From Polynucleobacter sp. UB-Piko-W3 (lineage in GTDB: Bacteria > Pseudomonadota > Gammaproteobacteria > Burkholderiales > Burkholderiaceae), in contig NZ_JACVPY010000002.1 of NCBI RefSeq assembly GCF_018881635.1, positions 1,072,389 to 1,136,388 on the forward strand: 64,000 nucleotides of DNA. The letters are read 5' to 3'. The position numbers and the translations under genes are program-made. Every line of letters begins with the position of its first letter. Position 1 is the stretch's first letter. Below, in pieces: positions 17,138 through 26,663 of the stretch. Under the pieces are notes generated by a model. That model saw nothing but the letters and a program-made list of their open reading frames with translations, searched no databases and was not told the DNA's origin.

Positions 17138-19747
17138 CTAGCTGCTTAATGCCTTGCTGATTACTTCCCGGGTGTCTGGAGAGAGGGTTTGGCAGGCTGC
17201 CACACGCTTCAAAGCCGATTTCATGTGGTCTTGATAGGGTCCTGCAAATAGGCGCCAACGATCTAGAGCCCTGGCTAAACGCGCTGCAACTTGGGGGTTG
17301 ATGGGATCCAAAGCCAGAACGCTATCCGCCCAAAATTCATAACCACTGCCATCTGTCTGATGAAAACTCGCCGGATTATTCGAGCAGAAAGTATGAATCA
17401 CGCTTCGCACTCTGTTGGGATTATTCATTTTGAATGCCGGATGCTCACGTAATTTCTTGACATTGCCCAGAGTTGGCTCAAGGCCATCAACCGGTGGACG
17501 GCTCGATTGCAAGCCAAACCATTTATCAATCACTAGCGCATCATTTGTAAAGCGTTCATAAAAATCACTCAAACAATCAGTTGCCTCCCTAGCCCCATGA
17601 ATTACTAATCCAGCTAAAGCAGCATAGCGATCAGTCATATTATCGGCAATACGATATTGATTAACTGCCATCGGCGCCCAAACAGCAGTATTGGCTTCAA
17701 GCAACATACTCAGAGCCAGGTTTTTTAAAGCCCGCTTGCCTGCATCTACCGCATCTGACTTAAACGGTCCAGGCGTTTGCATCTGCTGATAGAGCGCGGC
17801 CCACTCTAACTGTAGCTGTTTAGCAATTTCCCTGCGAAATGCTCGGCGTGCGGTAAAAATTTTCTGTGGATCTACGCTCGTGCACTGCTCATACAGATAA
17901 GACTCGGCGGGCAGCGTTAAGGCCAAATCTTTAAAGGCTGGATCGAGTTTAGGGTCCATTAATAGATTGCGATAGGCATCAATTAATTGCTTATCAGGTA
18001 AGCGATGATTCAAAATCATTTGCATAGCTAACTTCTGGCCAGCCTCCCAGCGATTAAAGGAATCGTCATCACTTGAGAACAGGGTGAGGAGATCTGCCTC
18101 ACTTTGCTCGAAGTCTAAATGAATCGGGGCCGAGAAATTCCGGTTAATTGACAGTACTGGGCGCTCATCAATATTGTCAAAAGTCCAGGTTTGACTTGCT
18201 TGAGTTAATTCCAACAATTGCTCTACTTGATCATCGCTATTGGTAATCAAACGCATCTTCAATGGGATGTGAAAGAGCTTCTTATCCGGCTGGCCTGGAC
18301 TTGGCGCGCAGCTTTGAGTCAATGTGATCTGATATTGTTTTTTTGTCGCATCGTAATGCTCCTCTAGCTTAACCCGCGGTGTCCCTGCCTGGCTGTACCA
18401 ATTTCTGAACTGGGTAAGATCTTTGCCATTGGCATCAGCCATCGCCATCAAGAAATCATCACAGGTGACGGCTTGACCATCGTGACGCTTGAAGTACAAA
18501 TCCATTCCCTTGCGAAAACCCTCTATACCCAGCAGGGTTTGATACATCCGCACCACCTCAGAGCCTTTTTCATAGACGGTTACGGTATAAAAGTTGCTGA
18601 TCTCTTGGTATTCATCAGGACGAATCGGGTGAGCCATCGGACCCGCATCTTCAGGGAACTGTAGCTGGCGAAGTAAACGGACATCCTCAATTCGCTTCAA
18701 TGCCCTACCCGATTCAGTACCCATTTGATCGGCAGAAAACTCCTGGTCTCTAAAGACTGTTAAGCCTTCTTTCAGAGAAAGTTGAAACCAGTCTTGGCAA
18801 GTGACTCGATTACCAGTCCAGTTATGAAAGTACTCATGAGCTACAACGCTCTCAATATTAGCGAAGTCAGCATCCGTTGCAGTTTCTGGCTGGGCCAAGA
18901 CGAATTTAGTATTGAAGATATTTAAACCCTTGTTCTCCATGGCGCCCATATTAAAATCACCAACCGCCACGATCATGAAGCGCTCTAAATCGAGCTCCAG
19001 ACCGAAACGTTTTTCATCCCAATGAATCGAGGCAATTAAGGAATCCATGGCATGACGGGTCTTCTGAAGATCATGAGGCTCTACCCAGATCTGCAATAGC
19101 TTCTTGGCGCCGCTACTTGTAGTGATAGTCTCTTCTATGCATTCCAACTTACCGGCCACCAAGGCAAATAAATAGGATGGCTTTGGAAAGGGATCCTCCC
19201 AGATGGCACTATGCCAGCCGTTCGGTAATTTTTCAGTTTTTAATAAGTTGCCATTAGATAAAAGAACTGGGTACTCAGCTTCACGCGCCCGCAAGGTCAC
19301 GCGATAGCGTGCCATGACATCAGGGCGATCTAGGAAATAGGTAATCTTTCTAAAGCCCTCAGACTCACATTGAGTAAAGAAGTTCCCATTGGAAACGTAC
19401 AGCCCCATGAGAGAGGTATTTTTCTCTGGGACGCAAACACAAATGATTTCAACAATAAACTTCTCCTTACCCTCTTTTGGTAAAGAATGAATTATTAAAA
19501 AATCAGGGGTGAGTTCAAAGTGACGATGAGCCTCGCCGTTAATGCGCAAACTCACAAACTCTAATTCATGACCCACTAGAACTAGGGGCTCCCCAGCCTT
19601 AAAACTCTTACCAGGCAATACCTCAATCCGACTTTTGATGATCGTGCGTGCAGGATCTAAAGCGATATCAAGCTCTACTTGATCAAAGGTGTAAACAGGA
19701 GGACGGTATTCGAGCCGACGAAAGCTCTGTGGCAGATCAGTTTTCAT
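17138..19747 (-). CDS. pepN: Aminopeptidase N
   Basis: An 869-residue M1 zinc metallo-aminopeptidase that trims N-terminal residues from peptides in the cytosol. Diagnostic motifs are GAMEN at 268-272 (N-terminus recognition), the zinc site HEYFH at 304-308, and E327 in LKEGLT. Length equals that of E. coli PepN (about 870), with the long helical C-terminal domain present. It is a single gene, convergent with vapC at a 10-base gap. No signal peptide is seen. Confidence 0.97.
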   Translation of the reverse strand: MKTDLPQSFRRLEYRPPVYTFDQVELDIALDPARTIIKSRIEVLPGKSFKAGEPLVLVGHELEFVSLRINGEAHRHFELTPDFLIIHSLPKEGKEKFIVEIICVCVPEKNTSLMGLYVSNGNFFTQCESEGFRKITYFLDRPDVMARYRVTLRAREAEYPVLLSNGNLLKTEKLPNGWHSAIWEDPFPKPSYLFALVAGKLECIEETITTSSGAKKLLQIWVEPHDLQKTRHAMDSLIASIHWDEKRFGLELDLERFMIVAVGDFNMGAMENKGLNIFNTKFVLAQPETATDADFANIESVVAHEYFHNWTGNRVTCQDWFQLSLKEGLTVFRDQEFSADQMGTESGRALKRIEDVRLLRQLQFPEDAGPMAHPIRPDEYQEISNFYTVTVYEKGSEVVRMYQTLLGIEGFRKGMDLYFKRHDGQAVTCDDFLMAMADANGKDLTQFRNWYSQAGTPRVKLEEHYDATKKQYQITLTQSCAPSPGQPDKKLFHIPLKMRLITNSDDQVEQLLELTQASQTWTFDNIDERPVLSINRNFSAPIHLDFEQSEADLLTLFSSDDDSFNRWEAGQKLAMQMILNHRLPDKQLIDAYRNLLMDPKLDPAFKDLALTLPAESYLYEQCTSVDPQKIFTARRAFRREIAKQLQLEWAALYQQMQTPGPFKSDAVDAGKRALKNLALSMLLEANTAVWAPMAVNQYRIADNMTDRYAALAGLVIHGAREATDCLSDFYERFTNDALVIDKWFGLQSSRPPVDGLEPTLGNVKKLREHPAFKMNNPNRVRSVIHTFCSNNPASFHQTDGSGYEFWADSVLALDPINPQVAARLARALDRWRLFAGPYQDHMKSALKRVAACQTLSPDTREVISKALSS

Positions 19748-19795
19748 GGTTTTATTTTAAGCCCTGACTAGAGTAGCTGAGCCCCTCACAATCCT

Positions 19796-20371
19796 CTAAC
19801 CCCAAATTAGCGTGGCGATGCCAATCGCAATAAAGGTAACGGCGGCAACCGCATGCACCCACTTGATCGGCATGCGCTTGGTAAATTTTTGACCAATCCA
19901 GACTGCTGGGGCATTAGCCAGCATCATCCCCAATGTGGTGCCAACTGTTACAGAGAGGACATCTTCATATCGCGCGCCTAAGGCAATCGTCGCAATTTGA
20001 GTCTTATCACCCATCTCAGCCAAGAAGAATAAACCTACTGTCAGCACAAATACTTGTAACGCACGATCAGCAACCTTTGATCGTGCAGCGTCATCAATAT
20101 GATCTGGCACTAAAAGCCATAAACCAATTCCTAAAAAGCTCAATCCCAAAATCCAGCGCATCACATCGGGAGAAACCAAAGTAGTGAGCCAATGGCCTAA
20201 CAAGGCAGCACATGCATGATTAGCAATGGTGGCGATGAATATGCCCGCAATAATGGCCAAAGCTTGTTTGGGGTAGCGCGCAGCCAACATCAATGAGAGA
20301 AGTTGGGTTTTATCGCCCATCTCTGCTAAGGCAACAACCCCAGTAGAGAGGGCTAGAGCAGAAAAATCCAT
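19796..20371 (-). CDS. GDT1/TMEM165-family cation exporter (probable Mn2+)
   Basis: A 191-residue inner-membrane protein of the UPF0016/GDT1 family with six hydrophobic helices in two repeats. Each repeat carries the E-x-G-D-K-T motif (ALAEMGDKTQLLS and FLAEMGDKTQIAT), the cation-binding signature of this Ca2+/Mn2+:H+ exchanger family. Bacterial members export manganese. Start choice: ATG at 20371 gives the usual family N-terminus, whereas a GTG eight codons earlier has no better ribosome-binding site. I looked for the manganese yybP-ykoY riboswitch upstream and did not find it. A 10-bp hairpin precedes the gene. Confidence 0.88.
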   Translation of the reverse strand: MDFSALALSTGVVALAEMGDKTQLLSLMLAARYPKQALAIIAGIFIATIANHACAALLGHWLTTLVSPDVMRWILGLSFLGIGLWLLVPDHIDDAARSKVADRALQVFVLTVGLFFLAEMGDKTQIATIALGARYEDVLSVTVGTTLGMMLANAPAVWIGQKFTKRMPIKWVHAVAAVTFIAIGIATLIWG

Positions 20372-20409
20372 GAATTTAGTCGTTTCAGTAAGCACAGCAA
20401 GGAGAAATA

Positions 20410-20436
20410 CATTGGGGATAGTTTAAATCCCCAATG
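20410..20436 (-). terminator. 10-bp perfect hairpin between ald and the GDT1 gene
   Basis: CATTGGGGAT / ATCCCCAATG with a 7-base loop and no mismatch. It lies 41 bases after the ald stop and before the next co-directional gene. Only a weak T-rich stretch follows on the minus strand, so it may be an inefficient terminator or an mRNA-stabilising stem. Confidence 0.5.
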
Positions 20437-20477
20437 CGTCCATGCGATGCAAAACTACAAACCCCTATAAAAATAAC

Positions 20478-21602
20478 TTATGCGACCAAGAGCTCCTCTG
20501 CCAAAGAAAATTCTAGGCCCTGAGCTTGAGCAACTGGTTTAGAAGTTAAGGCCCCTTTATGCACACTCAGGCCATTGCGCAGGTGATGATCCATTGATAA
20601 GGCTTTCAGGACGCCTCGATTAGCCAAAGCCTCTACAAATGGATAAGTTGCATTAGTTAAGGCAAATGTAGATGTTCTAGCAACAGCACCAGGCATATTG
20701 GCAACGCAATAATGCAATACACCGTCTACCAAGAAAGTGGGGTCAGCATGCGTTGTAGGTCTGGAAGTTTCAAAGCAACCGCCTTGATCAATTGCCACAT
20801 CAACTACCACGGCACCAGGCTTCATCTTCTTTACCATCTCATGTGTGACTAACTTTGGCGCCGCACCACCGGGCAACAGCACTGCACCAATCACAACGTC
20901 TGCTTCACATACCTCTTGCTCAATCAATAAATTGTCAGAGTAAAAAGTACGCACTCGATTGCCATACAACATATCGATCTGACGCAAGCGATCAATATCA
21001 CGATCAAAGATACACACATCTGCACCAAGACCTACTGCCATCTGCAAAGCATTACGGCCCACTACCCCACCCCCCAGAATGACAATCTTAGCGGGCGACA
21101 CACCAGGAACCCCTGCCATCAGAACACCTAAACCACCATGCGTCTTTTCTAAATGAGATGCAGCTGCCTGAATCGACATCCGACCCGCTACTTCACTCAT
21201 GGGAGCAAGTAGTGGTAATGCCCCACTCATGGCCGTTACTGTTTCATAGGCGATACAAGTAGCACCAGAATGCATTAATGCTTTGGTCTGCTTTGGATCA
21301 GGAGCTAAATGTAGATAGGTAAACAGAATCTGATCTTCACGCAACATAGCGCATTCTTGTGCTTGCGGCTCTTTCACTTTCACAATCATCTGAGCCTTAT
21401 GAAAAATTTCTGCAGCACTGTCAATTAACGATGCGCCAGCAATGCGATAGGACTCATCTGTCAGGCCGATTTGTTCCCCTGCCCCGCGCTGAATCAGAAC
21501 TGCATGGCCTTGCTTACAAAGCCCACTAACATTCCCAGGGGTAAGTCCTACGCGGAACTCATTATTTTTGATTTCTTGAGGTACGCCAATAATCATCGTC
21601 AT
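20478..21602 (-). CDS. ald: Alanine dehydrogenase
   Basis: A 374-residue NAD-dependent enzyme interconverting L-alanine and pyruvate plus ammonium. Family features are MIIGVPQEIKNNEFRVGLTP at the start, the catalytic Lys in MIVKVKEPQ, the second catalytic region ILFTYLHLAPD, and the Rossmann motif VILGGGVVGRNALQMAVGLGADV. The late NATYPFVEALANRG is also typical. Only 6 bases separate it from the amino-acid permease upstream, so the two form an alanine uptake and catabolism operon. Confidence 0.96.
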   Translation of the reverse strand: MTMIIGVPQEIKNNEFRVGLTPGNVSGLCKQGHAVLIQRGAGEQIGLTDESYRIAGASLIDSAAEIFHKAQMIVKVKEPQAQECAMLREDQILFTYLHLAPDPKQTKALMHSGATCIAYETVTAMSGALPLLAPMSEVAGRMSIQAAASHLEKTHGGLGVLMAGVPGVSPAKIVILGGGVVGRNALQMAVGLGADVCIFDRDIDRLRQIDMLYGNRVRTFYSDNLLIEQEVCEADVVIGAVLLPGGAAPKLVTHEMVKKMKPGAVVVDVAIDQGGCFETSRPTTHADPTFLVDGVLHYCVANMPGAVARTSTFALTNATYPFVEALANRGVLKALSMDHHLRNGLSVHKGALTSKPVAQAQGLEFSLAEELLVA

Positions 21603-21608
21603 CTCCTA

Positions 21609-22991
21609 TTATTTAAATTCACGATTATTTTTTGTCTTATGGTGTAAGCCAACGATGTAAAACATCACTAGATACACTGCTAATAAACACGGGCCTAATA
21701 TCAAGGCGATTCGTGCATCCTCATGAAAGCCCATCAGCACAATTACCAAAAAGATGAAGGCAAGAGCAAACCATGAGGAATACGGATACCAAGGAGTGCG
21801 ATAGGCAAGCTCAGCTACTTGGACTTTGCTTAACGAGCGACGGAATTTGAGCTGAGTAAATAAAATCGCAATCCAAACCATTAAGCCAACAAAGGTCACT
21901 GCAGCCATGACGTATTGAAAGGCCTTATCTGGAACAAAATAGTTCAAGACAACCCCTGTCATAGACACTATAACTGTAGCCATTACTGCGTAATGAGGAA
22001 CGCCATACTTCGATAGCTTGGCAAATGGTGCTGGTGCGTAACCATTGCTTGATAGGGAATATAAGAGGCGCCCGCCACTAAAGATGCCGGCATTGCAGGA
22101 TGAAAGTGCTGCAGTAATCACAACGAAGTTAATCAAGCCAGCCGCTTCACGCAAGCCTATCCGCTCAAACATGACCACAAAAGGGCTGCCCTGTTGACCT
22201 ACTTCATTCCAAGGGAAGATTGCCAGAATGACTAAGATCGCGCCCATGTAGAAAATCAAGATACGCCATGCCAGTGAGTCAATCGCCATTGGGATTGTTT
22301 TCTTTGGGTTCTCAGCCTCACCTGCCGACAAACCAATCATTTCAATGCCAACATAAGCAAATAAAACCATCTGCAGGGAGAGCAACATCCCGCTAATGCC
22401 ATTCGGAAAGAAGCCGCCGTGCTGCCACAGATTACTTAAGCCTATGGGTTGCCAATCATTGGTAAACCCAAACAAGATCACCGATCCACCAAGCGCAATC
22501 ATGGCAATAATTGCCACTACTTTAATGAGAGCAAACCAAAATTCAAACTCACCGAAGACTTTGACTGCAATGAGATTAATTAAACCCATCATCGCTATGG
22601 AAGATAGCGCCCAGATCCACTGAGGAATTTCTGGGAACCAAATTCCCATATAAATTCCAACAGCAGTGACTTCAGCAATACCCACCACAACCCAATAAGT
22701 CCAATAACCCCAGCCGACCATATAACCTGCTAATGGACTCACATAATTATTGGCATAAGCAGCAAATGAGCCAGCTACAGGTTCATGAACTGCCATTTCA
22801 CCCAGAGTGCGCAGCACGATGAAGGCAACGATCCCCGCCAAGAGATAACCCAAGAGAATGGATGGCCCAGCAATCCTGATCGCAGTTGCTGATCCTAGAA
22901 ATAATCCAACTCCAATCGTTGAGCCTAACGCCATCAAGCGAATGTGTCTTACTTTGAGATGGCGTTTTAAGCCTGTTTGTTCAGTCTGCAA
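21609..22991 (-). CDS. Amino-acid permease, APC superfamily (CycA/ProY/AroP type)
   Basis: A 460-residue inner-membrane protein with 12 predicted helices. It belongs to the amino acid transporter (AAT) family: the first helix region has ALGSTIGVGLFLGSATAIRIAGPS, and GEFEFWFALIKVVAIIAMI is the strongly conserved AAT helix. It starts with TTG at 22991, supported by a near-ideal ribosome-binding site AAAGGAGG about 7 bases upstream. Co-transcription with alanine dehydrogenase suggests alanine (or D-Ala/Ser/Gly, as CycA) as substrate; sequence alone cannot settle this. Confidence 0.9.
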   Translation of the reverse strand: MQTEQTGLKRHLKVRHIRLMALGSTIGVGLFLGSATAIRIAGPSILLGYLLAGIVAFIVLRTLGEMAVHEPVAGSFAAYANNYVSPLAGYMVGWGYWTYWVVVGIAEVTAVGIYMGIWFPEIPQWIWALSSIAMMGLINLIAVKVFGEFEFWFALIKVVAIIAMIALGGSVILFGFTNDWQPIGLSNLWQHGGFFPNGISGMLLSLQMVLFAYVGIEMIGLSAGEAENPKKTIPMAIDSLAWRILIFYMGAILVILAIFPWNEVGQQGSPFVVMFERIGLREAAGLINFVVITAALSSCNAGIFSGGRLLYSLSSNGYAPAPFAKLSKYGVPHYAVMATVIVSMTGVVLNYFVPDKAFQYVMAAVTFVGLMVWIAILFTQLKFRRSLSKVQVAELAYRTPWYPYSSWFALAFIFLVIVLMGFHEDARIALILGPCLLAVYLVMFYIVGLHHKTKNNREFK

Positions 22992-23237
22992 AAGAGACCT
23001 CCTTTCGGTTTACCGTTGGCCGATTTACCAACGAGGCAAAGTCTAGGGAGTGCTTGGCAGATGTGCTAGGGGATAAAAATACCTAAAGTGATTAAAGATA
23101 TAAAAAGTAGATCACATCAAAAGGAAATGTCTTTTAAATCAAGGTTATTGCGATCTCTAAAATATTCCTGACTGCAAAAGAATCAGAAATTTCCTACAGG
23201 GAATCCCCTTAGGGATTTATTGCCAAGCGAGCAAAAG

Positions 23238-23990
23238 TTATTCTTGTGCTGCAATCAGATTGAGAATCTCAGCAGCGGCAGCAAGACCGCAAGCGGCCGT
23301 TACCATCACAGTAGAGCCATAACCAGTACAAGCAAGACCACCACTTGCTGTGCCAGCTCGTGGCTCATGGGAGTAAACGGCACGAATACCAATTTTTTTC
23401 TTCAGATTTCTAGAAAAGCCATAATCTTGTCTAAGTCCTTGGCGTACCTTTGCTAGTAAAGCATCTTGCTCGGTACGAGAGAGATCATCACAACGCACAG
23501 AAGTTGGATCAGACTTACCACCTGCAGCGCCACACATCACGAGTGCACGATGATTTTTAGTTGCCCATACTGATAAAGCAATTTTGGTTTGTACTGAATC
23601 CGTAGCATCTAATACCAATGCATCTTTTGGTATAAGTACATCTAAATTTTCCGGCGTCAGAAATTCATCGCAAGGCGTTAATTTGATCTCGGGATTAATC
23701 TGCAAAATACGTTGTGTCATCGCCTCTACTTTGGCCTTGCCGTACTGCCCCTCTAAGGCATGGAGTTGGCGATTGGTATTACTCTCTGCAATGTGATCAA
23801 AGTCCACTAAGACGAGCCGCCCAATGCCAGTTCGGGCCAAGGCCTCAGCAGCCCAAGAGCCGACTCCGCCCAAACCAGCAACCACCACCGTGGCATTGCG
23901 AAAGCGCTCCCGCAGTTCTGGTCCATAAAGTCTAGCGACTCCGCCAAAACGACGATCTTCCATGCTTTCTACTACCTTGTCTTCTGCCAT
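23238..23990 (-). CDS. tcdA: tRNA threonylcarbamoyladenosine dehydratase
   Basis: A 250-residue E1-like (ThiF/MoeB fold) enzyme that uses ATP to cyclise t6A37 of tRNA to ct6A. The opening DRRFGGVARLYG is typical of TcdA. The nucleotide-binding motif is VVVAGLGGVGSWAAEALARTGIG, then LVDFDHIAESNTNRQ and VLDATDSVQTK. The Cys in CTGYGSTVMVTA near the C-terminus is also usual for the family. Start may be ATG at 23990 or nine codons later. It diverges from pdxH with a 22-base gap, so promoters overlap. Formerly named CsdL/YgdL. Confidence 0.93.
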   Translation of the reverse strand: MAEDKVVESMEDRRFGGVARLYGPELRERFRNATVVVAGLGGVGSWAAEALARTGIGRLVLVDFDHIAESNTNRQLHALEGQYGKAKVEAMTQRILQINPEIKLTPCDEFLTPENLDVLIPKDALVLDATDSVQTKIALSVWATKNHRALVMCGAAGGKSDPTSVRCDDLSRTEQDALLAKVRQGLRQDYGFSRNLKKKIGIRAVYSHEPRAGTASGGLACTGYGSTVMVTAACGLAAAAEILNLIAAQE

Positions 23991-24012
23991 AGCTTCTCTT
24001 TATACTGAATAA

Positions 24013-24648
24013 ATGGACTCCATTGCTCAACTTCGCAAAAACTATACCTTCGGTCAACTTTCTGAAACCGATGTACCGGGTAATCCTTTGCCTCTTTTTA
24101 AGCTCTGGTTTGACCAGGCCGTAAGAGCCGAGTGCCCCGAACCCAATTCCATGACTTTAGCTACTGCTGATAAAGCTGGAAATCCATCAGCTCGTATTGT
24201 CTTACTAAAAGGCGCTGATGAAACTGGCTTTAGCTTTTTCACTAACTACGAAAGCCAAAAAGGCAAAGAATTGGCAGTCCGCCCTCAAGCTGCCCTGCTG
24301 TTTCATTGGCACGAGCTGGAGCGCCAGATTCGTATTCAGGGAGTAGTAGAACGTGTCAGCGCTGCTGAAAGCGATGAATACTTCCACTCCCGCCCTTCAG
24401 CATCACGAATCGGTGCTTGGGCTTCTCCACAAAGCTTGGCCATTCCGAATCGTGAATTTTTAGAAGAGGCTGAGAAACAATTTAAAGCAGAATTCGGGGA
24501 TAAGCCACCTCGTCCTGAGCATTGGGGTGGTTACCGCCTACGTCCTACTGAAATGGAATTCTGGCAGGGCCGTCCCTCCAGATTGCATGACCGCATTCAT
24601 TACAAATTAGATGGCTCTACTTGGCAAATAAACCGCCTAGCACCTTAA
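24013..24648 (+). CDS. pdxH: Pyridoxamine/pyridoxine 5'-phosphate oxidase
   Basis: A 211-residue FMN enzyme making pyridoxal 5'-phosphate, the cofactor of the decarboxylase encoded at 36-38 kb and of many transaminases. Motifs include [36 protein letters not shown] (FMN/substrate site), [11 protein letters not shown], and the C-terminal [16 protein letters not shown] that identifies PdxH. Length is typical. The stop overlaps the convergent msrA stop by 4 bases. Confidence 0.97.
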   Translation: MDSIAQLRKNYTFGQLSETDVPGNPLPLFKLWFDQAVRAECPEPNSMTLATADKAGNPSARIVLLKGADETGFSFFTNYESQKGKELAVRPQAALLFHWHELERQIRIQGVVERVSAAESDEYFHSRPSASRIGAWASPQSLAIPNREFLEEAEKQFKAEFGDKPPRPEHWGGYRLRPTEMEFWQGRPSRLHDRIHYKLDGSTWQINRLAP

Positions 24649-25217
24649 GAGTATTGTGGCGCTATCAGCGATTTAAATTTCGCTCTGAACTTTGCTAACT
24701 TAGGCGCAACTACTGCCCTGCAATAACCCTGATTAGGATGTTGCACAAAATAATTCTGGTGATAGTCTTCAGCTGGGAAAATGGTGGGCGCCGCATCAAT
24801 CTGCGTGACCACTGGGCTAGAGTAAATTCTCGACTCTTCAAGTGCTTTAACAACTTCATGAGCCATTTTATTCTGCTCATCACTATGCGTAAAAATGACT
24901 GATCGATATTGTGTGCCGTGATCATTACCTTGATAGTTCAATGTGGTGGGATCATGAATCACGAAAAAAATCTCCAATAAATCCCTAAATGAAATCACTT
25001 GTGGATCAAACATAATGTCCACAATTTCAGCATGGCCAGTAACCCCAGTACAAACTGCTTCGTAAGTAGGATTAGGTCTTGGGCCCCCAGCATATCCAGA
25101 AACAACCGATTTAACCCCGGTAATTTGCTGGTACACAGCCTCAAGACACCAGAAACATCCACCGCCCAAGGTGGCCTGCTCTAGTAGGGGCTGATTTTTC
25201 TCAAGAGTTTCGTTCAT
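24645..25217 (-). CDS. msrA: Peptide methionine sulfoxide reductase A
   Basis: A 190-residue enzyme reducing methionine-S-sulfoxide in proteins and free form. The catalytic motif [13 protein letters not shown] is at residues 18-30, followed by [30 protein letters not shown] and AEDYHQNYF. All are diagnostic of MsrA. No signal peptide, so cytosolic. It diverges from the aldehyde dehydrogenase gene; msrB is not nearby. Confidence 0.97.
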   Translation of the reverse strand: MNETLEKNQPLLEQATLGGGCFWCLEAVYQQITGVKSVVSGYAGGPRPNPTYEAVCTGVTGHAEIVDIMFDPQVISFRDLLEIFFVIHDPTTLNYQGNDHGTQYRSVIFTHSDEQNKMAHEVVKALEESRIYSSPVVTQIDAAPTIFPAEDYHQNYFVQHPNQGYCRAVVAPKLAKFRAKFKSLIAPQYS

Positions 25218-25265
25218 GGCTTTATCCTAATGCCTTATTCCTATATTTGCCAACTTTTAAATACT

Positions 25266-26663
25266 ATGAATCGCTTCACCATCCAGCTTGAGGAAATCAA
25301 AGCAGCCTATGCTGCCGAATCTAACCCCACTCTTGAAGTGAGATTAGAGCGCATTAGTCGAATCGAAAAGATGATTAAGGTCAATGAGGAAAAAATCTGC
25401 AAAGTATTGGAAGCAGATTTCGGAGTGCGCCATCCGATTGAAACCCGCCTTGCAGAATTTCAGATGGTGTATCAAGCAGCTAAGTACACACGCAAACATC
25501 TCAAAGAGTGGATGCGACCTGTACGAATGGAAACACCCTCATTTATGGACTCTTCAGAGGCGTGGACCGAAAGTCAATCGATTGGAGTTATTGGCATCAT
25601 GAGTCCATGGAATTACCCAATCCAATTAGCCCTTGTTCCTGCTATTGCAGCGCTTGCTGCTGGGAATCGCGTTTGGCTAAAGCCTTCTGATCGCTGCTCT
25701 CGTACCTCTGGGTTCTTAGCAGGCTTAATTCAAGAGTATTTCCACCCCAGCGAATTTTGTGTCACCACTGGTGGTATCGATGTAGCCGAACAGTTTGCCG
25801 CATTGCCATTTAACCACCTTCTTTTTACTGGATCAGAAGCTGTCGGCAAAAAAGTGATGCGTGCTGCTGCCGAAAATCTGACTCCTGTGACACTAGAGCT
25901 TGGTGGCAAGACACCAGCAATCCTTGATTCAACAGCCAATCTCCAAGAAGCTGCTAGCGCCATTATTTATGGCAAATTACTTAATGGCGGTCAAACCTGC
26001 ATTGCTCCAGATTACGTTCTGATTGAACAAGGCAAGCAAGATACTTTTATTCAAGAACTTCAAGCTGCGGCTCAATCCCAATTTAGCAATCCGGAAGAGC
26101 TGACTGGCCCGATTAATGATGCGCAGTTGCAATACTGGCAGCACTTGGTAAGCAATGCTCTAGATCATGGAGCAAAAGCAATTCCCTTACTCAATAATCT
26201 CTCTGCTGGAGCAAGAAGATTTGAGCCTGTAGCACTAATTGGTGCAGCGCCCCAGGCGCGTGTTCTGCATGAAGAAATTTTTGGGCCTATTCTTCCAATC
26301 GTCACTATTGCAGATACTGCCGCAGCTATTGCTTATATCAATAATAGGGCTAATCCCTTAGCCCTCTACTGGTTTGGTAAAAATAAAAAGAATATGCGAC
26401 GTGTTTTAGAAGAGACTCGTTCTGGTGGTGTCACCATTAATGACACCTTATTGCATGCAGCGGTCGAATCCTTACCCTTCGGCGGAATTGGTGCCAGCGG
26501 TATGGGCACTTATCACGGTAAGGCGGGCTTTGATACCTTTAGTCATCACAAGCCAATCCTGGAAGTACGCGGCTTACTCGGTAGCAATCTTTTGAAGGGT
26601 ACTAAGCCTGCTCGTCCACCCTATACTAAGAATACAGAGCGCCTATTGAAGAGGCTGAAGTAA
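25266..26663 (+). CDS. Coniferyl-aldehyde-type NAD(P) aldehyde dehydrogenase
   Basis: A 465-residue aldehyde dehydrogenase of the class 3/CalB-like group (short, with a C-terminal membrane-like tail region absent). Catalytic Glu in LELGGKTPAIL (E212) and Cys in NGGQTCIAPDYVL (C245) are in place, as is MSPWNYPIQLAL in the cofactor site. The frame opens 12 codons earlier at 25230, but residues before MNRFTIQLEE are not family-like; neither start has a clear ribosome-binding site. Candidate substrates are coniferyl aldehyde or long-chain aldehydes, e.g. from lignin breakdown. It stands alone, convergent with the LysE gene with abutting stops. Confidence 0.88.
   Translation: MNRFTIQLEEIKAAYAAESNPTLEVRLERISRIEKMIKVNEEKICKVLEADFGVRHPIETRLAEFQMVYQAAKYTRKHLKEWMRPVRMETPSFMDSSEAWTESQSIGVIGIMSPWNYPIQLALVPAIAALAAGNRVWLKPSDRCSRTSGFLAGLIQEYFHPSEFCVTTGGIDVAEQFAALPFNHLLFTGSEAVGKKVMRAAAENLTPVTLELGGKTPAILDSTANLQEAASAIIYGKLLNGGQTCIAPDYVLIEQGKQDTFIQELQAAAQSQFSNPEELTGPINDAQLQYWQHLVSNALDHGAKAIPLLNNLSAGARRFEPVALIGAAPQARVLHEEIFGPILPIVTIADTAAAIAYINNRANPLALYWFGKNKKNMRRVLEETRSGGVTINDTLLHAAVESLPFGGIGASGMGTYHGKAGFDTFSHHKPILEVRGLLGSNLLKGTKPARPPYTKNTERLLKRLK

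Noticed and set aside
20372..20477. A manganese yybP-ykoY riboswitch before the GDT1-family gene
   Set aside because: I looked for its conserved GGGGAGTAG-type and internal-loop elements and found only a simple hairpin; the space is also short.
23070..23130. CRP-type site (GTGAT...ATCAC) upstream of the permease gene
   Set aside because: The half-sites are far more widely spaced than the 6 bases of a CRP site.
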